Assembly: GCA_029260235.1 (NCBI GenBank)
Contig: JAJDDP010000219.1
Span: 1 to 36,949 of the forward strand
Source of the DNA: Phycisphaerae bacterium
Lineage (GTDB): Bacteria > Planctomycetota > Phycisphaerae > UBA1845
DNA length: 36,949 nt
Direction of reading: 5' to 3'
Shown here: positions 16,213 to 24,223 of the stretch, one piece after another
Numbering within the stretch: the stretch's first letter is position 1
How the letters are laid out: each line of letters begins with the position of its first letter
Notes under the pieces: model-generated
Told to the model about the DNA's origin: nothing
The model's database searches: none
Seen by the model: only the letters and a program-made list of their open reading frames with translations
Program-made: the position numbers and the translations under genes

Positions 16213-18129
16213 ATGGTCGATGCCCTCAAGAAAACGCCGCTGTGCGCGCTTCTCATTCTGACCGTAGTGCTCATCGCCTACGTTCCAGCCATGAAAGGTG
16301 GCTTCATCTGGGACGACGATTCCTACGTCACCGGAAACGAAACCCTGCGCACACCCGATGGATTGAGCAGAATCTGGTTCGAGATGGGGGCGATCCCCCA
16401 GTACTATCCGCTCGTCCACACCACTTTCTGGGTTGAGTACCAACTTTGGGCCGACGATGCGACTGGATACCACATCAACAACGTGTGTCTTCACGCGGTC
16501 AACGCGGTCCTTCTGCTACTGCTCTTAAGGAAACTTGGTGTTCCCTGCGCGCTATTGGCAGCCCTGATCTTCGCCGTGCATCCGGTCCATGTTGAATCCG
16601 TGGCTTGGATCACCGAGCGGAAGAACGTCTTGTCGGGAATGTTCTACCTGTTGGCTATGCTGGCCTATTTTCGGTTCGAGACAGCTGAGCAGGATGATTC
16701 AGGTGCCAAGCGACAATGGGGCGCCTACGCAGCCGCGCTGTTGCTATTCTTGTGCGCGTTGTTTAGTAAGACCGTGACCGCCACGCTGCCGGCTGCGATA
16801 CTCTTGTTGATTTGGTGGGAGCGCGGGCGCATACCGCTTCGGAGCATCATGCCGCTTCTCCCGTTCTTCGCTGTCGGGATCGGCCTTGGCTTGGTGACGG
16901 TCTGGATGGAGGCCCACAACCTCGGCGGAACCGGTAAGGGAGCGACCGGCGAAGAGTGGGATTTTTCCCCCATTGACCGCGTACTGATAGCAGGCCGGGC
17001 ATTGTGGTTCTACGCTGGTTCGATTGCTTGGCCTAGCAAGCTCACTTTCATTTATCCCAGATGGCAGATCGATTCCGCCGTGCTGTGGCAGTACCTTTTT
17101 CCCTTGGGCGCTGTCGCGGTGATTACGATCTTGATTGCTCTTCGGCGCAGTATAGGGCGAGGGCCATTGACGGCCATTCTCTACTCTGCCGGCACGTTGA
17201 TGCCTGCGCTTGGCTTCTTCAATGTCTATCCATTTCGATACTCGTTCGTCGCCGATCATTTTCAGTATTTGGGTAGCCTGGGTTTTATCGTGTTGTTTGT
17301 TGCGACGGGATCTTGGCTGATACGGCGAATCAAAAGTTGCCCACCCTGGTTCGGCCTGGGCTTGGCTGTGATCATCCTAGGGAGTTTGGCGTCGCTGACC
17401 TGGCGGCAGGGGGATGTCTACAAGGATTTGCCTGCCCTGTGGGCCGACACCATCGCTAAGAACGACCGCTGCTGGATGGCCCATAACAACCTGGGGCTAT
17501 TCATCTGCCGAGCCGGAAATCCAGCCGCCGGTATCGAACACTTTGACATGACCTTGAAGATCAAACCCGACCACGCCGGCGCCCATATCAACAAGTCGGA
17601 TGCCCTGATGGCGTTGGGCAAGCCCGCCCAAGCACTCCGCCATGCGCGAGAAGCCGTAAGACTGGATCCCGACTGGGCCATCTTGCGAGCGAAACTTGGC
17701 GTGGTGTTGCTCAAGGAGGGAGAAACCGAAGAAGCTGTAACCTGCCTCAAAGGCGCCTTACAGATGCAGCCGACCGATCATATCGCCCACGGCAACATTG
17801 CACATGCGTTGAACAGCCTAGGCCGCTATGATGAAGCAATCCACCACGCTGGGGAGGCAGTAAGACTAGATCCGGCATACAGGAGCGGCTACGTCAGCCT
17901 GGGCGCTGCCCTTTTCGCGTCGCAGAAATATGCCCGAGCAGAATCCGCCTACCGCAAGGCGCTGGCTCTAAATGACCGTGATGACCGAGTACACTATGCC
18001 CTAGGCCTCACGCTAGAATCGCTCAACAAGAGGAGCGATGCGGTCGTGCAGTATCAGCAAGCACTGTTGATCAACCCCCGCGATACGGCCTCGCAAGAGC
18101 GATTGAACAGACTCTTGACCGGTTCTTGA
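16213..18129 (+). CDS. TMTC/DUF1736-like multi-pass membrane protein with C-terminal TPR repeats
   Basis: The 638-residue protein has an N-terminal GT-C-like membrane half (about residues 1-410) and a TPR half (about 416-635). The first external loop contains FIWDDDSYVTGN (acidic motif at 34-36), then the conserved HPVHVESVAWITERKNVLSG block and later ALWFYAGSIAWPSKLTFIYP, which corresponds to the DUF1736 region of eukaryotic TMTC O-mannosyltransferases and their bacterial relatives. About six TPR units follow, such as NPAAGIEHFDMTLKIKPDHA and RYDEAIHHAGEAVRLDPAYR. By family it may transfer a sugar from a lipid carrier to exported proteins; the substrate is unknown. ATG 16213 starts right before the first membrane helix; the open frame extends upstream but without similarity. 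Confidence 0.85.
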   Translation: MVDALKKTPLCALLILTVVLIAYVPAMKGGFIWDDDSYVTGNETLRTPDGLSRIWFEMGAIPQYYPLVHTTFWVEYQLWADDATGYHINNVCLHAVNAVLLLLLLRKLGVPCALLAALIFAVHPVHVESVAWITERKNVLSGMFYLLAMLAYFRFETAEQDDSGAKRQWGAYAAALLLFLCALFSKTVTATLPAAILLLIWWERGRIPLRSIMPLLPFFAVGIGLGLVTVWMEAHNLGGTGKGATGEEWDFSPIDRVLIAGRALWFYAGSIAWPSKLTFIYPRWQIDSAVLWQYLFPLGAVAVITILIALRRSIGRGPLTAILYSAGTLMPALGFFNVYPFRYSFVADHFQYLGSLGFIVLFVATGSWLIRRIKSCPPWFGLGLAVIILGSLASLTWRQGDVYKDLPALWADTIAKNDRCWMAHNNLGLFICRAGNPAAGIEHFDMTLKIKPDHAGAHINKSDALMALGKPAQALRHAREAVRLDPDWAILRAKLGVVLLKEGETEEAVTCLKGALQMQPTDHIAHGNIAHALNSLGRYDEAIHHAGEAVRLDPAYRSGYVSLGAALFASQKYARAESAYRKALALNDRDDRVHYALGLTLESLNKRSDAVVQYQQALLINPRDTASQERLNRLLTGS

Positions 18130-18178
18130 GGCCTGGGTCGCTAGTGCAAATACCTATTTGGAGAATCGAGCCCGACCC

Positions 18179-19045
18179 ATGCCCGAATTAGCCTATGTCA
18201 ACGGAACGTTCTGCGAGTTGCACGAAGCCAAAGTGTCGGTCGAGGATCGCGGCTTTCAATTTGCCGACGGGGTGTACGAGGTACTTGTCGCCTATGATGG
18301 CAAGCCGTTTCGCCTGGCGGAACACTTGGAACGCCTGTCAATCAGCTTGGAGAGCATCGATCTATCTTTCGATCTTAAGCAGCACCGAATTGAAGAGACT
18401 ATCATAGAAGGCATCGCCCGGTCCAGGTTCGATACCAGTATGGTCTATCTGCAGATTACCCGAGGGGCAGCTCCACGAAGTCTCGCCTGCCCCGAAGGGG
18501 TATCTCCGACGGTGGTGATGACCTTCAAGCCCAAGCCGGTCGTCGATCCAGACTTGCGAAGCCGGGGTCTGTCGGTGGTCACCGTACCGGAACTCCGCTG
18601 GAGCCGCTGCCACGTCAAGTCGATAGCTTTGCTGCCCAACTCGATCATCAAGAACGACGCCGTTCGTCGGGGCTATGACGACGCTATCTTCGTCGATGGC
18701 GCAAACACTGTACGCGAAGCGACCGCAGCCAATGTCTTTGCGGTGATCGATGGGATGCTAACCACACCTCCGAGCAACACGTCCATTCTGCTCGGCGTGA
18801 CCCGCGGCTATATTTTGGACTGTGCGTCGATGCTGGGCCTTCAGTTTCAGGAACGGGACGTGACCCTCGAAGAGCTTGCTCGGGCTGACGAGGTCATGTT
18901 ATCCAGCACGACTATTGACGTGCTGTCGGTGACCCGGCTGGACGATCAACCGGTAGCCGACGGACGACCAGGCCCGGTGGCTGGGCAGCTCTATGAGAAG
19001 ATGAACACAGCCGCTGCGGGCGGAGTGGAGCAAGCCACTGGCTAA
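18179..19045 (+). CDS. dat: Class IV PLP aminotransferase, D-amino-acid aminotransferase type
   Basis: This is a PLP enzyme of fold type IV, most like D-alanine aminotransferase, which interconverts D-amino acids and 2-oxo acids (for example D-Ala plus 2-oxoglutarate giving D-Glu for peptidoglycan). Visible features are the start YVNGTF with EDRGFQFADGVYEVL (17-36), TRGAAPR (94-100), ELRWSRCHVKSIALLPNSI (138-156) with the PLP Lys at 147, and EATAANVFAV for the phosphate site. The family's substrate-carboxylate His two residues after the TRG.APR Arg appears to be Leu (RSL), so substrate preference may differ and a branched-chain role cannot be excluded. Length is 288 residues. ATG 18179 is chosen; TTG 18158 is an alternative. 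Confidence 0.85.
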   Translation: MPELAYVNGTFCELHEAKVSVEDRGFQFADGVYEVLVAYDGKPFRLAEHLERLSISLESIDLSFDLKQHRIEETIIEGIARSRFDTSMVYLQITRGAAPRSLACPEGVSPTVVMTFKPKPVVDPDLRSRGLSVVTVPELRWSRCHVKSIALLPNSIIKNDAVRRGYDDAIFVDGANTVREATAANVFAVIDGMLTTPPSNTSILLGVTRGYILDCASMLGLQFQERDVTLEELARADEVMLSSTTIDVLSVTRLDDQPVADGRPGPVAGQLYEKMNTAAAGGVEQATG

Positions 19046-19564
19046 GACAGCCACCTGCATAGGTTTGGCGGGCGCATAAAAAAGGGCTTGTCGCAAGCGG
19101 CAAGCCCACGTCTGAAAAATGTAATCCGCCGCGATGCCGGTGGGAGGGGTTTTGAAGAACCAATCATTCAAAGGGGGCGACTGCCCAGCGAACCGGGCTT
19201 CCCGCCGAAGCGGGCATGTCCTCAATCGCTGCTTGCGGCTGTCTCCCGCGGTTTCTTCACTAGGTTCAAGTCAAATAGGCTCCCTGTCGAACATGACAGA
19301 CCACGATCAGACTGTCCTTATTGTACCATCGACTCGGCGATAGTCGAAGCAATATCCAAGAGGAATGGTCATGTATTGTGACTGGCAAACGGCGTACCGA
19401 TTGGAGGTATCATTTGACATGCCGCAGAAGAGGCAACCGAGTACCAATTGCCAGGCCATGAAGGTCCAAAGATAGCCAAGAACACAGGGCGTTGCTGCAC
19501 AAGAAGTTATGCCAGGCCAACCACGGTGCGATATAGTATCTCGACGAACTAAGGAACGATCTAC
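19046..19564. other. Intergenic region of 519 bases, no gene seen
   Basis: No convincing coding sequence. The short open frames here lack ribosome sites and known motifs. The region holds a terminator-like hairpin at 19084-19107 and, close to trpA, a TATAGT at 19532-19537 that could serve as a -10 box but without a good -35 partner. The rest shows nothing I can name. Confidence 0.6.
19078..19107 (-). terminator. Hairpin with T-tract on the minus strand
   Basis: A 9-bp stem (GGGCTTGTC at 19084-19092 with GGCAAGCCC at 19099-19107, one G-T pair) has a 6-base loop and six A on its left. Read on the minus strand this is a stem followed by TTTTTT. On the plus strand the run of A precedes the stem, as in bidirectional terminators. 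It could end plus-strand transcription after the aminotransferase less efficiently. Confidence 0.45.
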
Positions 19565-20374
19565 ATGAGCAATAATCGCATCGATAGGGTCTTCTCAAGA
19601 CTGAAAGCTACTGGCCGCACGGGCCTGTTGCCCTACATCACCGGGGGCTACCCCAACTTGGATGCCACCGTTGCTCTGCTACGCTCCTTGTCTTCTTGCG
19701 GTGCCTCGGTGATCGAAGTTGGCTTCCCATTCTCAGATTCCATAGCTGATGGTCCCGTGATACAGGATTCGTTCCACCGCGCCCTGTCGAATGGCCTCAA
19801 GGTTGAGCACCTGTTTGAAGCCGTCGCAACCGCCCGCCGGGATGTGGATGTTGCCTTGGTCGCCATGGTTTCTTGCTCGATCATTGATCGCATAGGCCTC
19901 AAAGAGTTTGTAGATCGAAGCGCCACAGCTGGATTCGATGGCCTCATCGTGCCGGACGTGCCTCTGGAGGAAGCGCAGCGCTTCGTTGAAGAGACTGAGC
20001 GTGTTCATCTCAAGAACATCATGTTGGTGGCTTCTTCGACCCCCCCCGATCGATCTGCCGGAATCGCCGCGATGTCGAGCGGCTTCCTCTATCAGATCGC
20101 CGTAGCGGGTACTACGGGCGAGCGGGCAAGCATCGCCAACAATCTCCCCGGGCACATAGCCCAATTGCGGTCACATTGTAATTTGCCCATCTGCGTCGGG
20201 TTCGGCATTGGCAATCCTGAACAGGTCGCCGAGGTTGCTCAGTTCGCCGATGGGGTGATCGTCGGCAGCGCCATCGTCCGCCGCATTACGCAGGCTGTCG
20301 ATAAGGGATCGCCTATGGAGAAGTGGATTGAGTCAGTGACAGGGTATGTCACCCAAATGGTGGCAGCAACTTAG
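19565..20374 (+). CDS. trpA: Tryptophan synthase alpha subunit
   Basis: TrpA splits indole-3-glycerol phosphate into indole and glyceraldehyde-3-phosphate, and passes indole to TrpB. The 269 residues are a typical TIM barrel. The catalytic acids are present in VIEVGFPFSDSIADGPVIQ: Glu51 and Asp62, equivalent to E. coli Glu49 and Asp60. GLIVPDVPLEEA, NIMLVASSTPPDR, VAGTTGER and VGFGIGNPEQV (phosphate-binding loop) all match. AAGGAA at 19551-19556 sets the ATG. Unlike most genomes there is no trpB or other trp gene beside it, so the rest of the pathway must be elsewhere. The stop codon overlaps that of the opposite gene. Confidence 0.95.
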   Translation: MSNNRIDRVFSRLKATGRTGLLPYITGGYPNLDATVALLRSLSSCGASVIEVGFPFSDSIADGPVIQDSFHRALSNGLKVEHLFEAVATARRDVDVALVAMVSCSIIDRIGLKEFVDRSATAGFDGLIVPDVPLEEAQRFVEETERVHLKNIMLVASSTPPDRSAGIAAMSSGFLYQIAVAGTTGERASIANNLPGHIAQLRSHCNLPICVGFGIGNPEQVAEVAQFADGVIVGSAIVRRITQAVDKGSPMEKWIESVTGYVTQMVAAT

Positions 20375-21987
20375 CACTTAGCAGGTGCATATTCGCCGAC
20401 TAGGGCGAAGGCAGTCCGCAAGCCATCAATGGCCGACGAGACGATACCTCCCGCATAGCCAGCCCCCTCGCCAACGGGGTACAAGTTCTGCGTGCTGGTC
20501 GAGAGCCTGGTTTCCTTGTCTCTCAGGATGCGGACAGGAGCACTTGCCCGGGTTTCGGGCCCGGTGATGATTCCTGAATCACCAGCAAATCCTGGCATCC
20601 GCTTATCGAGCAATCTTAGGCCCTTTTCTAGGGCGGATGACACTTCGGCGGGAATGCACTCCCGGATGTCGCACCATTGGCCACCCAGTGGAAAACTCGT
20701 TTCAAGTTTTCCACTAGATAGCTTGCCCGCCAAGAAATCCGACGCCCGATGGCAGGGTACTTTGTAGGATCCTCCGGTCAATTTGAAGGCAGCCTCTTCC
20801 CATTTCTGTTGATAGTCTAATCCCGCCAGCGGATCGTCTCCGATCAACTCCGGCGTGATGGTCACCACCAGTCCAGCGTTGGCGAATGGCCCGTCGCGTT
20901 TGGATTTGCTCGCCCCGTTGGTTGAGATTTGACCGACTGATTCGTTGGAGGGCAGGATCGTCCCTCCCGGGCACATGCAGAAGCTAAATAGATCGCCCAG
21001 GTCTCCCGCCACGTTCTTGGCCACCAATTTGTAGTCGGCTGGAGGGAGGCGGTCGTGATTCGCGCAGGCGCCGTACTGCCATTTGGAAACCATCGCCTGG
21101 GGATGCTCAATCCGAACACCTAGCTGGAAGGGCTTGGCTGCTAGGGCAACGTCATGGGCTGCCAGCATCCGCAGTGTGTCTCGGGCGGAGTGGCCAATAG
21201 CGAGAATGACAGGTCCGACAGATTCCCACTGGTCGTTCACCTGGATCGCGGTGAGCACGCCGTCTGCGATTCGGAGATCATCGAGGCAGGCGTCGAAGCG
21301 GATTTCGCCGCCGAGTTCTTCGATGTGTTCGCGGATGTGCCGACAAATCGTTGGCAACTTCTCGCTGCCAACGTGCGGCTTGGCATCGACCAAGATGTTC
21401 GGATCGGCCCCGTGATCACAGAACGTCTTGAGGACCGAATGGACCAGCGGGTCTGACACGCGCGTATAAAGTTTGCCGTCGCTGTAGGTGCCCGCTCCAC
21501 CTTCGCCAAAGAGCAGGTTGCTGGCTGGGTTGAAGATCCCCTCTTGATAATATTTCTTGAGCACGTCGAGGTGTCTGCGGCTGACATCTCTGCCTCGTTC
21601 GTACACGATCGGCTGATAGCCCATCTGGGCCAATTTCAGGGCGGCGAACATGCCGGCAGGTCCAAATCCTATCACGACGGGCCTGTGCGGCAGGGGGGTG
21701 TTGCCTGGCTCGGGATCGACTGGTCTCCGGCGGTGAAGCACAGTCACTTGCGGCATGCGGCTCTTCCGGAGGAGTGCTTTCTCGGCGCTGACCCCACCCG
21801 TCAAATCCAGCTCAAGATGATACACGTAGTGGATATCCGCCTCATCACGGGCATCGAGCGATCGGCGTTGGGGTTTGCATCGCTTGATGGCCTCAGCTGG
21901 GATGCGCAGCTTCTGGGCTGCCCGGGCAGCCAATGCCTCTTCGGGTTCCTCAAGGCCCAATCGGATATTTCTCAGCAGCAAAGTCAT
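20371..21987 (-). CDS. COG2509-type FAD-dependent dehydrogenase of unknown substrate
   Basis: A 538-residue flavoprotein of the uncharacterised COG2509 group. The N-terminal domain (1-95; KLRIPAEAIKRCKPQRRSLD, ADIHYVYHLELDL) is the family's small alpha/beta domain. The FAD-binding dinucleotide fold follows: VVIGFGPAGMFAALKLAQMG (104-123) with the acidic strand end YERG. Also present are NPASNLLFGEGGAGTYSDGK, PVILAIGHSARDTLRML (GH instead of GD/GA) and the C-terminal FAD motif LYPVGEGAGYAGGIVSSAID. The substrate is not known. GAGGGG just upstream of the ATG supports the start at 21987. It is convergent with trpA, the two stops sharing bases, and divergent from cysE. Confidence 0.88.
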   Translation of the reverse strand: MTLLLRNIRLGLEEPEEALAARAAQKLRIPAEAIKRCKPQRRSLDARDEADIHYVYHLELDLTGGVSAEKALLRKSRMPQVTVLHRRRPVDPEPGNTPLPHRPVVIGFGPAGMFAALKLAQMGYQPIVYERGRDVSRRHLDVLKKYYQEGIFNPASNLLFGEGGAGTYSDGKLYTRVSDPLVHSVLKTFCDHGADPNILVDAKPHVGSEKLPTICRHIREHIEELGGEIRFDACLDDLRIADGVLTAIQVNDQWESVGPVILAIGHSARDTLRMLAAHDVALAAKPFQLGVRIEHPQAMVSKWQYGACANHDRLPPADYKLVAKNVAGDLGDLFSFCMCPGGTILPSNESVGQISTNGASKSKRDGPFANAGLVVTITPELIGDDPLAGLDYQQKWEEAAFKLTGGSYKVPCHRASDFLAGKLSSGKLETSFPLGGQWCDIRECIPAEVSSALEKGLRLLDKRMPGFAGDSGIITGPETRASAPVRILRDKETRLSTSTQNLYPVGEGAGYAGGIVSSAIDGLRTAFALVGEYAPAKC

Positions 21988-22051
21988 AGCCCCTCACCAT
22001 AAGGCCACGACGGCAGGCATGCCAGCCCAGAACTTTTTGCGGGCGTTTTTT

Positions 22052-22079
22052 TTGCTCAAGGCTGGGTGACTCCTATAAT
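22052..22079 (+). promoter_or_regulatory. Likely sigma-70 promoter of cysE
   Basis: TTGCTC (22052-22057) and a perfect TATAAT (22074-22079) are separated by 16 bases. This would give a 5' leader of roughly 85 bases before ATG 22171. Confidence 0.5.
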
Positions 22080-22170
22080 CGTTCCAGGGTGTGGCCGATA
22101 CGTGATCAGAATCCGCAAAACGGGCCGCTGGTTCGATAGCAGGTAGGTTCTTTGATGATGAGCGAACGAA

Positions 22171-23133
22171 ATGAGTGATGAATTCACCCTGGGGCGGCGC
22201 CTGCCAGAACTCGTCGAAACCATGGTCGAGAGCTATGAGCGGCACCCCAATTGTCGCCACATCGATCGCGCCTACCTCCCGGCCAAGCGGGCGGTTGAGG
22301 AGCTTATTCAGCGGCTGCTGGAGCTGGTCTATCCAGGTTTCTTTGGGCGACAGGATCTCACCCAGCACAACGTCAGCTACCACGTCGGTGAACTGCTTCC
22401 CCGCATCGGGTACTTGGCCAACCAGCAAATCTTCAAATCGATTTGCTACATGAACGAGATCGAGGGAAAAGATGATGACGACGCCTGTCGCAAACATGCC
22501 GGCGGCGTGGCTGAGGAGTTCCTCGCCAATTTGGTCGCGATCCGCAAGAAGCTCGATGGTGATGTGCAGGCTGCCTTCGAAGGGGATCCCGCAGCAGTGA
22601 ATTGCGACGAAGTGATCTTGGCTTATCCAGGCCTCTTGGCGGTCTCGGTACATCGGTTCGCCCATGTGCTCTACAAGCTCGGCGTGCCGTTGATGGCCCG
22701 AATTCTCAGTGAATGGGCCCATCGAAAAACCGGTATCGATATCCATCCCGGCGCACGGATAGGCGGAAATTTTTTCATCGACCACGGCACCGGAGTGGTC
22801 ATCGGAGAGACGACCGACATCGGCGATGGCGTGAAGATCTATCAGGGCGTAACCCTGGGCGCCCTCTCCTTTCCCAAGGACGAACGTGGCCGCCTCATCC
22901 GCGGCTACAAACGCCATCCAACCGTCGAAGACAACGTGACCCTCTATGCCAACGCCATCATCCTTGGCGGCGACACGGTGATTGGCCGCGATTCGGTCAT
23001 CGGCGGTTCGGTATTTGTTACCAGTTCAGTTCCGCCCTACTCAACGGTCACCATCAAGCCCCCAGAATTGAAAATCAAAGACCGCCCACAGGAACCTGGG
23101 TCTACTGCCGCGCTGCCTGATTATCATATCTGA
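22171..23133 (+). CDS. cysE: Serine O-acetyltransferase
   Basis: CysE acetylates L-serine with acetyl-CoA, the first step of cysteine synthesis. The 320-residue protein has a helical N-terminal domain (1-180; ending VILAYPGLLAVSVHRFAHVL and ILSEWAHRKTGIDIHPGARI) and a left-handed beta-helix of hexapeptide repeats (190-300). Catalytic-site landmarks are IHPGA (His192), FIDHGTGVVIGETT (His205) and YQGVTLG. Its long N-terminal extension resembles the longer SAT proteins of bacteria such as Bacteroidetes rather than the 273-residue E. coli enzyme. No cysK is nearby. A good promoter-like sequence lies 92 bases upstream. A 307-codon antisense open frame over this gene is a coding shadow. Confidence 0.93.
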   Translation: MSDEFTLGRRLPELVETMVESYERHPNCRHIDRAYLPAKRAVEELIQRLLELVYPGFFGRQDLTQHNVSYHVGELLPRIGYLANQQIFKSICYMNEIEGKDDDDACRKHAGGVAEEFLANLVAIRKKLDGDVQAAFEGDPAAVNCDEVILAYPGLLAVSVHRFAHVLYKLGVPLMARILSEWAHRKTGIDIHPGARIGGNFFIDHGTGVVIGETTDIGDGVKIYQGVTLGALSFPKDERGRLIRGYKRHPTVEDNVTLYANAIILGGDTVIGRDSVIGGSVFVTSSVPPYSTVTIKPPELKIKDRPQEPGSTAALPDYHI

Positions 23134-23169
23134 CCTGGGAGCCGCTTAGCGGATTGTCTTACTGCCTGA

Positions 23170-23324
23170 TTTGCCACGGAGCACACAGAGATCACCGAGA
23201 ACGGCCAAGCACCTTCTGAACGAGGCTGCGTTGGTTGGACCGATTCCTTCCTGCGGCAACCCTGCATTCTTGATTGATTAGGCTATCGCGTTTGAGCCAA
23301 TGCGCTGTGCTCTCTGCGGCAAAA
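23170..23324. repeat. Intergenic imperfect inverted repeat
   Basis: The sequence TTTGCCACGGAGCACACAG from 23170 is roughly repeated in inverse orientation as GCTGTGCTCTCTGCGGCAAAA (23304-23324), about 110 bases apart. Such 'TTTGCC..AGAG.ACACAG' strings look like members of a dispersed bacterial intergenic repeat type. Only one locus is visible here. Confidence 0.35.
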
Positions 23325-23330
23325 TTGCCG

Positions 23331-24173
23331 TTAGAGGGTTGGTTGCATTCTTCCGAAGGCGATGACCTCGTTCATGCTGCCGCTGCGGAATCCCTTTAGA
23401 TCTAATGCGACGTAGCTGTAGCCCGCCTTGCTGAAGTGTTCGACTATCCGATTGCGGACTTTGGCCTCGGTCAATTCGATGATTTGGTCGACTGGCACTT
23501 CGATGCGGGCGATGTTGTCGTGGTGGCGCACGCGGCATTCATTGAACCCCAATTCGTGGAGCAGTGCTTCGCAGGATTCGATGCGGCGGAGTTTCTCAGG
23601 GGTGATCTGTTCGCCATATTGGACGCGGCTAGAGAGACAGGGGCTGGCTGGTTTGTCGAACGTGGGTAGGTTTAGGTGCGCAGAGAGCGCTCGAACATCT
23701 GCCTTAGTCAGGCCTGCTTCTGCGGCTGGGCAGCGAACCGCGTGCTCGGTTGCGGCGGTAATGCCAGGCCGAAAATCGCCAAGATCATCAACGTTAATGC
23801 CGTTTACAATAGTGGCTATGCCCTGTTCGTGGATGAAATCCGCCATGGCATCGTAGAGGGTGGTCTTGCAAAAATAACAACGGTTGTTCGGGTTGGCTGT
23901 GTAGCTGTCGTTGCTGAATTCATCAGTTTCCAGAATGACGTGTGAGGCGCCCAGGGAATTGGCCAACTTGATCGCTGCGTCGAACTCAGCCCGTGCCAAG
24001 CTGTCGCTGTTGCCCGTGACAGCGGTCACCTTTTCGATGCCCAAGACGTCAAGAGCGATCTTGAGGATCAGCGTAGAATCAACGCCAGCGCTAAAGGCAA
24101 CAGCTACGCTCTCCAGCGATCGCATGATCTCGCCGAGGCGGTCAAATTTTTCTTGCAGCGTTTCATTCAACAT
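23331..24173 (-). CDS. larE: LarE-type ATP-dependent sulfur transferase
   Basis: A PP-loop ATPase of the LarE family. LarE activates and thiolates the pyridinium-dinucleotide precursor of the nickel-pincer cofactor used by lactate racemase and relatives. The PP-loop motif is SAGVDSTLILKIA (28-40; SAGVDS instead of SGGVDS). NNRCYFCKTTLYDAM contains Cys99 and Cys102, VNGINVDDLGDFRPG follows, and KPASPCLSSRVQYG contains Cys179 near the position of the sacrificial Cys176 of the Lactobacillus enzyme. The three-Cys set is like LarE versions thought to carry a [4Fe-4S] cluster. ATG 24173 begins the conserved sequence; the frame extends into the preceding gene. No larA, larB or larC is nearby. Length is 280 residues. 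Confidence 0.9.
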   Translation of the reverse strand: MLNETLQEKFDRLGEIMRSLESVAVAFSAGVDSTLILKIALDVLGIEKVTAVTGNSDSLARAEFDAAIKLANSLGASHVILETDEFSNDSYTANPNNRCYFCKTTLYDAMADFIHEQGIATIVNGINVDDLGDFRPGITAATEHAVRCPAAEAGLTKADVRALSAHLNLPTFDKPASPCLSSRVQYGEQITPEKLRRIESCEALLHELGFNECRVRHHDNIARIEVPVDQIIELTEAKVRNRIVEHFSKAGYSYVALDLKGFRSGSMNEVIAFGRMQPTL

Positions 24174-24223
24174 TGGGTTGGCACCGATGCTAGATCCAAG
24201 CAAGGATGATACCGACTGCCGAT

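Noticed and set aside
19088..19381. 97-codon plus-strand frame between the aminotransferase and trpA
   Set aside because: It starts inside a hairpin, has no ribosome site or recognisable domain, and its composition is unlike the neighbours.
21994..22917. 307-codon minus-strand open frame covering cysE
   Set aside because: It lies antisense to a clear serine acetyltransferase and shows no known motif; it arises from codon-position composition of the real gene.
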